Shown here: piece after piece, positions 1 through 9,226 of the stretch
Layout: each line of letters begins with the position of its first letter
Numbering within the stretch: position 1 is the stretch's first letter
NCBI GenBank assembly: GCA_045133795.1
Contig: JBGUUT010000021.1
Span: 1 to 56,945, forward strand
Direction: 5' to 3'
Origin: RGIG8597 sp045133795
GTDB lineage: Bacteria; Spirochaetota; GWE2-31-10
Length of the DNA stretch: 56,945 nt
Translations under genes and position numbers: made by a program
Notes under the pieces: model-generated
Database searches by the model: none
What the model was told of the DNA's origin: nothing
What the model saw: the letters and a program-made list of their open reading frames with translations, nothing else

Positions 1-1
1 T

Positions 2-2686
2 GAGTTTGAAAAGAAAGTTAAACTTAAACACACAAGTTTTATTGACGCATATATATCAGATACAAAAGTTTTGATTGAACAAAAAGGTAGTCAAGTTGAT
101 TTAACGAAACTTCAAGTACAATCTGATGGTGCAATTTTAACTCCATATCAACAAGCAAAACGTTATGCCGACGAACTTCCTTATGATTTACGTCCACGCT
201 GGATAGTAGTAAGTAATTTTACTGAAATCCACATTCACGATATGAACAATCCACACGCAGAACCGGAAATTATCAAATTAGAAAATCTTGAAAAAGAATT
301 TTATCGTCTGCAATTTTTGGTTGATACAAAAAATGAGAATATCCGTCGTGAAGAGGAAATCTCTTTACAAGCGGGAATCTTGGTCGGAAAACTTTATGAC
401 GCACTTATCAAGCAATATATCAATCCAGATGAAAACAGTTTGCGTTCTTTGAATATTCTTTGTGTACGTTTAGTTTTCTGTTTTTATGCAGAAGATGCAG
501 GACTTTTTGAAACTCGCACAAGTTTTGAAGATTATATAAAATCATTCAATTTGCCAAATTTACGAAAAGCAATGATTGATTTGTTCAAAGGTTTGGATAC
601 AAAACTTGAAAATCGTGATAAATATGACACTGCTCTAAACGCCTTTCCTTATGTAAACGGTGGACTTTTTGCGGCTGAAGATATTGAAATCCCTAACTTT
701 ACCCAAGAAATTGTTGATGTTTTGGTAAATGATTGTGCTCCATTTGATTGGCGAGAAATCAGCCCAACAATTTTCGGTGCGGTTTTTGAATCAACATTGA
801 ACCCGGAAACTCGTCGAACCGGTGGAATGCACTATACATCAATTGAAAATATCCACAAAGTAATTGACCCACTTTTTATGGATGAATTGGAAGCCGAGTT
901 TGATTCAATTTGTGCCACAACCAACGCAAAAACAAAAAATGATAAACTTCACGCATTCCAAGAAAAACTTGGCAAATTAAAATTCCTTGACCCGGCTTGT
1001 GGTAGCGGAAACTTTTTGACAGAAACATATTTGAGCATTCGTCGCTTGGAAAACAAAGTGATTTCACTGCTAAATAATGGCGAAAAAGTTTTGGGCTTTG
1101 ACGAGTTTATAAAAGTAAAAATCAATCAATTTTACGGAATCGAAATAAACGATTTTGCAGTAACTGTTGCAAAGACAGCTTTGTGGATTGCAGAAAGCCA
1201 AATGATGACCGAAACCGAAAAAATTATCGGAATGAACTTAGACTTTTTGCCTTTGACTACAAATGCTTTTATCGTGGAAGGCAATGCGTTGCGAATGAAT
1301 TGGGCAACCCTAAAGCCAATTGATGAAAACGTACAACTCAACGACGGACTTTTTGCAGGTTTTGCCACAGAAGTAGACGGAAACGAGATAAAGTATGATT
1401 ACATCATGGGAAATCCACCGTTTGTGGGTGCCAGAATGATGGAACAAGGTGGAGAGCAGAAAAAGGATATTCAAAATATTTTTGGAAATATAAAAGATGT
1501 TCAAGATTTAGATTATGTTACAGGTTGGTTTAAAAAAGCAGCACAACTTATACAAAACACAAATATTGAATGTGCTTTTGTTTCTACAAACTCTATTTGT
1601 CAAGGTTCACAAGTTCCAATTTTATGGAATGTTTTATTGAATGAGTTGAATGTGAAAATTAATTTCGCATATCAAACATTTAAATGGGAAAGTGAATCTA
1701 CAGACAAAGCCGCTGTTCATTGTGTTATCGTAGGATTCGCTAATTTTAATAGAAATCATAAAGTTATTTTTAAAGATAGTGAAAACAAAATCGCTGTATC
1801 AAACATAAGCCCATATCTTTTTGAAGGAGAAAATACATTTGTTACTGCCCAAAAAGAAGTTTTATGTGATGTTCCAAAAATGAATTTTGGAAATCAACCA
1901 AGAGATGGTGGACATTTTGTAATAAATGAAGATGAACGTAATGAAATATTGAAAAAAGAACCAGACTTAGAAAAATATCTTCACTTGTATATTGGTGCAG
2001 AAGAATTTATCAAAAATAAAAAAAGATGGTGTTTATGGTTAAAAAATGTAAGTCCTGCAGACATGAGAAAAAGTAAAATCTTGTCTGAAAAAGTAGAGGC
2101 TGTTCGACAATTTAGACTTTCATCTTCTGCAAAAACAACAAATGGTTATGCAAAAGTTCCTCATTTGTTTGCACAAATTACACAACCAGACGATGTTGAT
2201 TATCTAATTGTTCCTAGAGTTTCATCTGAAAGACGTTATTACGCTCCTATAGGTTTTCTTTCTTCACAAACTATTTCTAGTGATGCAGTTCAAATTATAC
2301 CGAATGCAACATTGTTCCATTTTGGGATTCTTACCAGTTCTGTACACATGGCATGGATGCGAGTTGTTGCGGGTCGTTTAAAATCAGACTATCGTTATTC
2401 AAAAGAGATTGTATACAATACATTCCCTTGGTGTGATTCATCAGAAAAACAGAAGGCAAAAATCGAACAAACAGCCCAATCCATTTTAGATGCACGTGCA
2501 AAATATCCAGAATGTTCTCTTGCAGATTTGTACGATGAAACATTTATGCCTATAGAACTCCGCAAAGCCCATCAAGCCAATGACCGTGCAGTTATGGAAG
2601 CCTACGGTTTTGCAAAAGACATGACTGAAAGCGAAATTGTCGCAGAGTTGTTTAAGCTATACGAAAAACTCACGGAGGGGAAGTAG
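2..2686 (+). CDS. MmeI-like type II restriction-modification enzyme (DNA methyltransferase with N-terminal nuclease), 5' part outside window
   Basis: The frame is open from base 2, so the gene begins upstream of the window; the TTG at 71 is not its start. The first visible residues carry an acidic residue followed by an E-Q-K triad (EQKG), the ExK part of the PD-(D/E)XK nuclease found at the N terminus of MmeI-type single-chain enzymes. Motif I (LDPACGSGNFL) is about residue 328 counted from base 2. The catalytic amino-methyltransferase motif IV (NPPF) is at 471-474. The C-terminal 250 residues should hold the target-recognition domain and end in the family's conserved tail (LADLYDE, LRKAHQANDRAVM). 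In this family one polypeptide methylates adenine and cleaves at a fixed distance. The next gene starts on the last base of the stop codon. The visible part looks intact. Confidence 0.88.
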   Translation, partial: EFEKKVKLKHTSFIDAYISDTKVLIEQKGSQVDLTKLQVQSDGAILTPYQQAKRYADELPYDLRPRWIVVSNFTEIHIHDMNNPHAEPEIIKLENLEKEFYRLQFLVDTKNENIRREEEISLQAGILVGKLYDALIKQYINPDENSLRSLNILCVRLVFCFYAEDAGLFETRTSFEDYIKSFNLPNLRKAMIDLFKGLDTKLENRDKYDTALNAFPYVNGGLFAAEDIEIPNFTQEIVDVLVNDCAPFDWREISPTIFGAVFESTLNPETRRTGGMHYTSIENIHKVIDPLFMDELEAEFDSICATTNAKTKNDKLHAFQEKLGKLKFLDPACGSGNFLTETYLSIRRLENKVISLLNNGEKVLGFDEFIKVKINQFYGIEINDFAVTVAKTALWIAESQMMTETEKIIGMNLDFLPLTTNAFIVEGNALRMNWATLKPIDENVQLNDGLFAGFATEVDGNEIKYDYIMGNPPFVGARMMEQGGEQKKDIQNIFGNIKDVQDLDYVTGWFKKAAQLIQNTNIECAFVSTNSICQGSQVPILWNVLLNELNVKINFAYQTFKWESESTDKAAVHCVIVGFANFNRNHKVIFKDSENKIAVSNISPYLFEGENTFVTAQKEVLCDVPKMNFGNQPRDGGHFVINEDERNEILKKEPDLEKYLHLYIGAEEFIKNKKRWCLWLKNVSPADMRKSKILSEKVEAVRQFRLSSSAKTTNGYAKVPHLFAQITQPDDVDYLIVPRVSSERRYYAPIGFLSSQTISSDAVQIIPNATLFHFGILTSSVHMAWMRVVAGRLKSDYRYSKEIVYNTFPWCDSSEKQKAKIEQTAQSILDARAKYPECSLADLYDETFMPIELRKAHQANDRAVMEAYGFAKDMTESEIVAELFKLYEKLTEGK

Positions 2687-3544
2687 TGGGGATGGTATCG
2701 AATTTGCAAAAAGATATTATTGAGCGAATAGAAAAGATTCCAACAGAAATATTTGAAAAAAGAATTGCAAAATTTGATTCATTAGACTTCGAAAATCTTT
2801 CGCTAGATGAAATAAAATCAGAAATTTTAAAAATATTTCTATTTGATAAAGCTATTTTATTTCAACAGCAAAATCGAAAAATTGAACAAGGAAAACTTTA
2901 TAGAATAATTTTTTTAGGAAATGATTTTGAATATGAAAATATAAATAACGATTCATTTTTTTGGGAACCACCTATTGAGAAATGTAAAATGGGAAGATTA
3001 AATGACGAAGGAGAACAGGTTTTATATACATCTGAAAGTATATCAACTGCATTAAGAGAAAATAAAATTAATTGCAAAGGAGGAAATAAATTCATTTTAA
3101 TAATATACAATATTAAGAATAGTTTTGAATTTACAACAGTAGGATTATATCCAAACTACGAAGATAATCTTCCTCACAAAAATAATGATTTGATAATAAA
3201 CTTTGAAGCTAATGTTATGCGTCAAAAGCCAAACGAAGAAAATAAAAATAGAATATATAAAAAGACACAAGCTATTTCCCAAACAATAGGATTGTTTCCT
3301 TGTTTTCCTATTGCATATCCATCTGTACAGGATGGGAAATGATTATAATATATGTTTTTCTAAAGATGATGCACATAAGTTTTTAAATGTTGATGGTGTT
3401 TGGATATGTGAATACAAATCAAATGTTAATAATTTTGGAATAAAAGGAATATATAAAATAATTGATAATGTTCCAAAATATTTTTTATGTGGTACAGCTG
3501 AACAACAAAAATTCTATCCTGAAATAAAACTGAAAAAAGAATAA
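2686..3544 (+). pseudogene. RES-domain protein (NAD-consuming toxin-like fold), split by a +1 frameshift
   Basis: The GTG at 2686 overlaps the upstream TAG by one base and has a strong GGAGGGG ribosome-binding site five bases before it; ATG 2692 is the alternative. The first frame ends at 3342 after YPSVQDGK. The +1 frame from about 3335 continues sensibly (NDYNICFSKDDAHKFLNVDG) to 3544. Together they give about 285 residues. The three hallmarks of RES domains are present: an Arg in LYRIIF, a Glu in TALRENK, and a Ser in YPSVQDG, with a GRLNDEGEQVLYTSES stretch resembling the family's conserved GR-N-G-vlY core. Known RES toxins degrade NAD. The break falls in a GGGAAA run, so it may be a real mutation, a slippage site or a sequencing error. 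No Xre-type antitoxin lies next to it. Confidence 0.6.
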
Positions 3545-3568
3545 AAATAGCTTTAAAAAATACCGAAA

Positions 3569-3735
3569 ACCGTTAGTTTGAGTAACGGTGAGTTCACAAC
3601 GTGAACGAATGAAGTATTTAATGACAATTAAATACCGAGCGAAAGTAACGGTGAGTTCCGTAAGGAACGAACGATGTGTTTCAGCTGTGGTGAGTACGTG
3701 AAACGTACGAACGGAGTATTTCCGATAGGAAATAC
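3569..3735. repeat. Array of six small hairpins with fixed linkers
   Basis: The 334-bp gap 3545-3878 has no gene. It holds perfect stems at 3569-3589 (7 bp), 3592-3606 (GTTCAC/GTGAAC), 3614-3635 (9 bp), 3655-3668 (GTTCC/GGAAC), 3694-3708 (GTACGT/ACGTAC) and 3716-3735 (8 bp). Stem sequences differ, but the linkers recur: GTGA before a short G-initial stem, GAAYGA after it, and CGAGCGAAAG or CAAGCAGAG after the AT-rich stem. Behind the array, ATGGAACG(A/G)TGTGTT occurs twice (about 3749-3786). The hairpin at 3694 is identical to ones at 34216 and 56684. Confidence 0.8.
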
Positions 3736-3860
3736 CAAGCAGAGCTAAATGGAACGATGTGTTCCAGCTAAATGGAACGGTGTGTTTAAACAAAAAATTA
3801 TAAAAAATATTTTCCTGTAGCGTTATTTGAGATTGTTGGTATGATAGAATGCTGTTTTTG

Positions 3861-3869
3861 TGATATAAT
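3861..3869 (+). promoter_or_regulatory. Extended -10 promoter element just ahead of the 328-residue methylase-like gene
   Basis: TGATATAAT matches the extended -10 consensus TGnTATAAT exactly. No good -35 box lies at 16-18 bp. Transcription would start near 3876, about three bases before ATG 3879, and no Shine-Dalgarno sequence precedes that ATG. The message may therefore be leaderless or nearly so. Confidence 0.5.
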
Positions 3870-3878
3870 GGAAATTAA

Positions 3879-4865
3879 ATGGAATTAAATAATTTAATAG
3901 ATATAAAAGAAAATCAACTTCTCAAATTAGATAAAAAATTATTAGAGATTCTTTTGAAAGATAAAACAACCGGAAAAAATATATTGTGGGCAACAGACAA
4001 TTATTTGTCTCACGGTTCTTTTTATGCTCCTGAAAGAGAAATCCATATAGAACAGATTACTTCACGAAATGGAAATATAATAAAACCACGAATAGAGAAA
4101 TCAAAAACAGAACAGCAAAAACGTGTTCGTCAAAAGGCGGAAGTTTTTACTCCGAGCTGGATATGTAATGCACAAAATAATTTGCTTGATAATGCGTGGT
4201 TTGGAAAAAACTCTCCGTTTAATATTGAAGATGAAATAAATAAGACATGGCAAGCTTCAACGGAAAAAATAAGCTTCTCAAATGAGACAAATAAATCTTG
4301 GCAAGATTATGTAAAAGTTACTCGTCTTGAAATTACCTGCGGAGAAGCTCCATATATTACAAGCAGATATGATGCAGTAACAGGTGAATATATTGCTGTT
4401 CAAAATCGTATTGGCTTATTAGACAGAAAACTACGAATTGTTAATGAAAATATAGATAAAAAAGAAGAGTGGCTTGAATGGGCAAAAACAGCAGTTCAAA
4501 ATGTTTATGGTTTTGATTGGCAAGGTGATAATGTTTTATTAGCAAGGGAAAATGTTTTGTTTACGGTTGTGGAACATTATCAATACAAGTTTAATGAAGG
4601 ATTTGAAATTAAAGAACTAATTGAGTTTGCAAAAATAATTGTCTGGAATATCTGGCAAATGGACGGCTTGAAATTTGTAGTTCCAAATTCGTGTTGTACT
4701 GAAACTAAAACAGAAGCAACCTTATTTGAATCAATTGTAATTTCTACAGAATGTGAAGGTTGCAAAAAAGGCAATAGCCAAAAGCACAATGGTATTTATT
4801 GTAAGATAAAAGATTGGAAAACCGGGAAAACAGTCAGATTTGTTGACTTGGTGGAGAGGAAATAA
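3879..4865 (+). CDS. Restriction-modification accessory protein, methylase-like without the catalytic NPPY motif
   Basis: This 328-residue protein belongs to the small 'restriction endonuclease subunit M' type often placed beside helicase-methylase genes. It shows a motif-X-like segment (AEVFTPSWICNAQNN, near residue 90), a motif-I-like segment (RLEITCGEAPYITSRYD, near 150), YGFDWQGDNVLLAREN near 210, and WNIWQMDGLKFVVPNSC near 260. It ends in a cysteine-containing tail (CEGCKKGN...NGIYCKIKDW) that could bind zinc. No NPPY/F motif IV is present, so it probably does not methylate alone. It may work with the downstream 1320-residue protein, 93 bp away on the same strand. The ATG has no visible Shine-Dalgarno sequence. 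The family is recognised with fair confidence; the role is inferred. Confidence 0.7.
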   Translation: MELNNLIDIKENQLLKLDKKLLEILLKDKTTGKNILWATDNYLSHGSFYAPEREIHIEQITSRNGNIIKPRIEKSKTEQQKRVRQKAEVFTPSWICNAQNNLLDNAWFGKNSPFNIEDEINKTWQASTEKISFSNETNKSWQDYVKVTRLEITCGEAPYITSRYDAVTGEYIAVQNRIGLLDRKLRIVNENIDKKEEWLEWAKTAVQNVYGFDWQGDNVLLARENVLFTVVEHYQYKFNEGFEIKELIEFAKIIVWNIWQMDGLKFVVPNSCCTETKTEATLFESIVISTECEGCKKGNSQKHNGIYCKIKDWKTGKTVRFVDLVERK

Positions 4866-4957
4866 AAAAAGGTTACTCTAAAGGTATCTGTAAAAGTTAC
4901 TGTAAATCAAGAATAGACATTGGGAAATAGAAGAATAGGAAAAGGGGAGAAAATAAG

Positions 4958-7900
4958 ATGGCAGAGTTGTTTAACAGAACAATGGTAAAAAAATTAGTTT
5001 ATGTTTACAGAATAAATGATAAAGACCATGAGGGTATATTAAAAATCGGTGAGGCATCCTGCAAAACTTCGTTAAAAGAATATGTAAATGCGGAACCCAA
5101 TTCGAAAATATTAAATCAAGCTGCACATGAAAGAATCAGACATCAAACGCAAACTGCCGGGATTTCGTATGAATTATTATATACAGAAGCTACTTCTTAT
5201 GAAAAAGAAGATGACTTTGTTGTTTTTCAAGACCATGAAGTGCATGATGTGTTACGCCGTTCGGGGATAAAACAAAAAATCTTTAACCTAGAACATAAAG
5301 CGAACGAATGGTTTTATACGGATTTAGAAACGGTAAAAAAAGCAATATCAGCCGTAAAAGAAGGTAGACAATCGCTTAATGCAAGCGAAATATCAACAGA
5401 CAAAAGCCCGATTGTTTTAAGAAAGGAACAACGAGAAGCTATTAATTTTGCGATAAAACACTTTAATAAAAAAAATACTAACAATAAAGTTTTGTGGAAT
5501 GCAAAAATGCGTTTTGGGAAAACTTTGTCTGCATTGCAACTTATAAAAGACTGTGATTTTAAAAGAACATTGATTTTGACTCATAGACCGGTTGTAGATA
5601 AAGGCTGGTTTGAAGATTATGAAAATATTTTTTATGACAAGCCGGAATATAGATATGGTTCAAAAAATAACGGTGAATCATTGGAACAAATGGAAAAACT
5701 TGCAACAGAGACAGAAGCCTGTTCTTATATTTATTTTGCTTCAATTCAAGATTTGCGAGGTTCTGAGAGTGTAGGCGGTAACTTTGCAAAAAATGAAGAT
5801 GTTTTTAATATTGAATGGGATTTTATCATCATAGATGAAGCTCATGAAGGAACTAAAACTGAATTGGGACAAGCAGTTCTTTCAAAATGTCGCAAATCTC
5901 ATACAAAAGAACTTCATCTTTCCGGAACTCCTTTTAATCTGATGGATGATTTTAAAGAAGATGAAGTTTATACATGGGATTATGTAATGGAGCAAAAGGC
6001 AAAAGCCGAATGGGATATTTTACATCAAGGCGACCCAAATCCTTATGCCGGTTTGCCGAGAATGAATATTTTTACTTATGATTTGGGAAAGCTTTATCCG
6101 GATTATGCAGACTCAGAAATTGCCTTTAACTTTAGAGAGTTTTTCAGAGTTGATGAAAACGGCGACTTTATCCATGAAATAAATGTTAAACAATTTTTAG
6201 ATTTGATTACAAAGAAAGATTCAGAATCAAATTATCCGTTTTCGACTGAAGAATACAGAGAAAATTTTCGTCATTCATTGTGGATGATACCCGGAGTAAA
6301 AGAAGCAAGAGCATTAAGTAAACTTTTGCAACAACATCCGATTTTCGGTAACTATGAAATTGTGAATGTAGCCGGCGAAGGAGATGAAGAAGTAGATTCA
6401 ACCGACGCATTAAAAGCCTTAGAAAAGGCGATGACTGACCATCCGGAAAATACATATACAATTACATTAAGTTGCGGACGATTGACTACGGGAGTAAGTG
6501 TAAAGCCATGGACTGCTTGTTTTATGCTTAGCGGAAGTTATAACACTGCTGCAAGTACATATATGCAAACAATATTTAGAGTGCAAACTCCTGCGACTAT
6601 TGCCGGCAAAGTAAAAGAAGAATGTTTTGTTTTTGACTTTGCACCGGACAGAACATTAAAAGTAATCGCCGAAGCAGTAAAAGTCAGCAAAAAAGCCGGC
6701 GAAACGACAGGTGGTGACAGAGAAATCTTAGGCGATTTTATAAACTTTTGCCCTATTATCGGGTTTGACGGCAGTAAAATGAAAACTTACGATGCTGAAA
6801 AAATGCTGGGACAATTAAAAAAAGTTTATGTTGAAAAAGTTGTTCAAAACGGTTTTGAAGACAGTTATTTGTACAACAACGATTTGATGAAACTTAACGA
6901 AGTGGAATTAAAAGATTTTGACGAATTGAAAGGAATAATCGGCAAAACAAAAGCAATGGCAAAAACCGGAGATATAAATATAAATGCTCAAGGATTTACC
7001 GAAGAATCATTCGAACAGTCGAACAAGCTTAAAAAAGAAAAGCGACCGTTGACAGCGGAAGAAGAACGGGTACAGAAACTATATGAAGAAGCAAAGAAAA
7101 ATCGAGATTCTGCGATTTCGATTTTGCGAGGAATCAGTATCCGTATGCCTTTGATGATTTACGGAGCAACGCTTAACAAAGAACTTGACGGAACGGAAGA
7201 GCCGATTAATATCAATAATTTTACAACCATAGTGGATGACCTTTCGTGGAAAGAGTTTATGCCAAGTGGCGTGACAAAAGAATTTTTTGCTAAGTTTAAA
7301 AAATATTATGACCCGGACATTTTCCGAGAAGCCGGAATCAAAATCAGAGAAATGGCAAAATCTGCGGATAAACTTAGTATTGAAGAACGAATTGAACGAA
7401 TCAGCATGATTTTTAATACATTCCGCAACCCGGACAAAGAAACGGTTTTGACTCCGTGGAGAGTCGTAAATATGCACATGACGGATTGTCTGGGCGGTTG
7501 GTGTTTTTATAATGAAAAATACTCTGAACCTATAACCGAACCGAGATTTGCAGAACAATCGGATGTAACGAAAGAAGTGTACAAAAAAAACACTCATATT
7601 TTGGAAATCAATTCAAAAAGCGGGCTTTATGCTTTGTATTGTGCTTACAGCGTATACAAAAACAGAAAAAAACTTGAACTGGGAACAAAAGCAACACGAG
7701 AACAAGAAAAAGAACTTTGGAATAAAGTGCTTGCTGAAAATATCTATGTAATCTGTAAAACTCCCATGGCAAAAAGTATCACACAACGTACGTTGGCAGG
7801 ATTTACCGACGCAAAAGTAAACGCTCATTACTTTGAAGACTTGGTAAACCAACTAAAAAATAAACCGGAAAACTTTATAAACAAAGTCACAAAAGCAAAC

Positions 7901-8920
7901 TATTGGAAAAAGGACGGAACAGAAATGAAATTTGATGCAGTAGTAGGAAATCCACCGTATCAGGAAATGGATGGCGGTGCAGGTGCGAGTGCAATGCCCG
8001 TTTATCAACATTTTGTGAAAAATGCAGAAAAGCTAAATCCTGAATATATTTCAATGATTATGCCTGCTCGTTGGTATGCAGGGGGAAAAGGTTTAGATGA
8101 TTTTAGAGAATATATGTTGAAAAATAAACAAGTTAAGAAATTGTATGATTTTGCAAATTCTGAAGATTGTTTCCCTTCAGTTAATATAGCAGGTGGTCTT
8201 TGCTATTATTTATGGCAAAAAGATTATAATGATAGATGTTTAATCAAAAACTATGGAAATGAAGATGTGATAAAAAGAAGCTTAGATGAGTATGATATTT
8301 TCGTAAGAAATAATATAGCAATAGGAATTATTAGAAAAACCAAGGGTAGTAATTTGATAAGCTTAAATCAAATCGTAAAATCTTATAGTTACTTTGCTAT
8401 TAGAAGTTATGAACGTGGTTCGGAATTAAAAAACTCAGATGAAGATGTTATACTTATTTCAAGTAAGGGAAAAGGATTTTATCCAATATCAAAAGTAATA
8501 GATAGAGAAAATATTGTTAATAAATATAAAACTATAATTACTTACGCTATGTCTGGAGGAAATAAGCCATCTGCTGATGGTAATTATCAAATTGTTTCAT
8601 CTCTTCAAGTTCTCGAAAAAAATGAAGTTTGTACTGAAACGTATTTAGTCTTAGGTGCTTTTGAAGATAAACTTGAAGCGGAAAATATGAAAAAGTACAT
8701 TGCTACAAAATTTCAAAGATTCCTTTTATTACAAGCTTTAACTTCAATACACATAACAAAAGATAGTTTTATTTTCGTTCCTCTTCAAGATTTCACAGCA
8801 AACAGCGACATTGATTGGAGCAAAAGCATTGCGGAAATCGACCGTCAGCTGTATGCCAAGTACGGCTTGAGCGAGGAGGAAATCGCTTTTATCGAAAAGA
8901 TGATTAAACCGATGGAGTAG
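4958..8920 (+). CDS. Single-chain restriction-modification protein: GIY-YIG nuclease, superfamily 2 helicase, adenine methyltransferase
   Basis: The start ATG follows a GGGGAG ribosome-binding site. Domain order over 1320 residues is as follows. Residues 10-120 are GIY-YIG/T5orf172-like (KLVYVYRI then GILKIGEA). Residues 150-600 are an SF2 helicase/translocase with Walker A-like NAKMRFGKT near 181, DEAH at 293-296 and SGTPF near 322. A linker with coiled-coil character follows near 690-730. The methyltransferase has TPWRVVNMHM near 832, motif I ILEINSKSGLYALY near 881, and catalytic NPPY at 998-1001. The last 250 residues should be the target-recognition region. Type ISP enzymes have the same nuclease-motor-methylase layout with a different nuclease. 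The last roughly 45 codons recur four more times downstream. No frameshift is seen. Confidence 0.85.
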   Translation: MAELFNRTMVKKLVYVYRINDKDHEGILKIGEASCKTSLKEYVNAEPNSKILNQAAHERIRHQTQTAGISYELLYTEATSYEKEDDFVVFQDHEVHDVLRRSGIKQKIFNLEHKANEWFYTDLETVKKAISAVKEGRQSLNASEISTDKSPIVLRKEQREAINFAIKHFNKKNTNNKVLWNAKMRFGKTLSALQLIKDCDFKRTLILTHRPVVDKGWFEDYENIFYDKPEYRYGSKNNGESLEQMEKLATETEACSYIYFASIQDLRGSESVGGNFAKNEDVFNIEWDFIIIDEAHEGTKTELGQAVLSKCRKSHTKELHLSGTPFNLMDDFKEDEVYTWDYVMEQKAKAEWDILHQGDPNPYAGLPRMNIFTYDLGKLYPDYADSEIAFNFREFFRVDENGDFIHEINVKQFLDLITKKDSESNYPFSTEEYRENFRHSLWMIPGVKEARALSKLLQQHPIFGNYEIVNVAGEGDEEVDSTDALKALEKAMTDHPENTYTITLSCGRLTTGVSVKPWTACFMLSGSYNTAASTYMQTIFRVQTPATIAGKVKEECFVFDFAPDRTLKVIAEAVKVSKKAGETTGGDREILGDFINFCPIIGFDGSKMKTYDAEKMLGQLKKVYVEKVVQNGFEDSYLYNNDLMKLNEVELKDFDELKGIIGKTKAMAKTGDININAQGFTEESFEQSNKLKKEKRPLTAEEERVQKLYEEAKKNRDSAISILRGISIRMPLMIYGATLNKELDGTEEPININNFTTIVDDLSWKEFMPSGVTKEFFAKFKKYYDPDIFREAGIKIREMAKSADKLSIEERIERISMIFNTFRNPDKETVLTPWRVVNMHMTDCLGGWCFYNEKYSEPITEPRFAEQSDVTKEVYKKNTHILEINSKSGLYALYCAYSVYKNRKKLELGTKATREQEKELWNKVLAENIYVICKTPMAKSITQRTLAGFTDAKVNAHYFEDLVNQLKNKPENFINKVTKANYWKKDGTEMKFDAVVGNPPYQEMDGGAGASAMPVYQHFVKNAEKLNPEYISMIMPARWYAGGKGLDDFREYMLKNKQVKKLYDFANSEDCFPSVNIAGGLCYYLWQKDYNDRCLIKNYGNEDVIKRSLDEYDIFVRNNIAIGIIRKTKGSNLISLNQIVKSYSYFAIRSYERGSELKNSDEDVILISSKGKGFYPISKVIDRENIVNKYKTIITYAMSGGNKPSADGNYQIVSSLQVLEKNEVCTETYLVLGAFEDKLEAENMKKYIATKFQRFLLLQALTSIHITKDSFIFVPLQDFTANSDIDWSKSIAEIDRQLYAKYGLSEEEIAFIEKMIKPME

Positions 8921-9000
8921 TTTTTTAGATTCGAAAGCGAAAAACGTTTACTACCATGCGACTTTTATATAAATGTAGTATAATAAAAACAGTGGAGGTG
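8780..9000 (+). repeat. Junction repeat R1: 3' end of the restriction gene, spacer and toxin-antitoxin promoter
   Basis: This is the reference copy. It holds the last roughly 45 codons of the 1320-residue gene up to stop 8920, a spacer, and a block running from CGTTTACTACCATGCGAC to GTGGAGGTG. The block contains a perfect -10 (TATAAT, 8979-8984) and a Shine-Dalgarno GGAGGTG. It drives the first toxin-antitoxin pair. Related copies lie at 9634, 10390, 10937 and 12065. Confidence 0.85.
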
Positions 9001-9004
9001 ATTT

Positions 9005-9226
9005 ATGTCGTTAGCGATTTTGGAACAAAAGTTAAAAGAATTTCCGGAAGAATATTTTGACGAAATAAATGCTTTTTTTGATTTACTTTCATATAAAGTT
9101 GCTGTTTTGGCTAAAAAAGAAAAGCATGTTGTTACTCCCGGTCTTGCACAAGGAAAATGGAAATACCCAAAAGACATAAATGCTTTTGATGATGATGTCG
9201 CTGAAGAATTTGAGGGGTATTTATGA
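9005..9226 (+). CDS. VapB-type antitoxin, DUF2281-like
   Basis: This 73-residue protein starts at an ATG five bases after GGAGGTG. The N-terminal part (LEQKLKEFPEEYFDEINAFF) is the amphipathic helix typical of DUF2281-like antitoxins. The C-terminal part (GKWKYPKDINAFDDDVAEEF) has the family's usual glycine-basic then acidic-aromatic pattern, which in relatives wraps the toxin. The stop overlaps the toxin start by four bases (ATGA), the normal antitoxin-first layout. In relatives the pair represses its own promoter; here that would be the R1 promoter. Family assignment is by pattern only. Confidence 0.75.
   Translation: MSLAILEQKLKEFPEEYFDEINAFFDLLSYKVAVLAKKEKHVVTPGLAQGKWKYPKDINAFDDDVAEEFEGYL

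Noticed and set aside
3311..3544. A separate 77-residue gene
   Set aside because: It has no ribosome-binding site, starts at TTG inside the preceding frame and continues the RES-like protein; better read as its frameshifted end.
3485..3793. 102-residue ORF on the minus strand
   Set aside because: It runs through the hairpin array, where stems create accidental open frames.
7079..7597. 172-residue ORF on the minus strand
   Set aside because: Antisense shadow within the restriction-modification gene; composition is Phe/Arg/Cys-rich as usual for such shadows.
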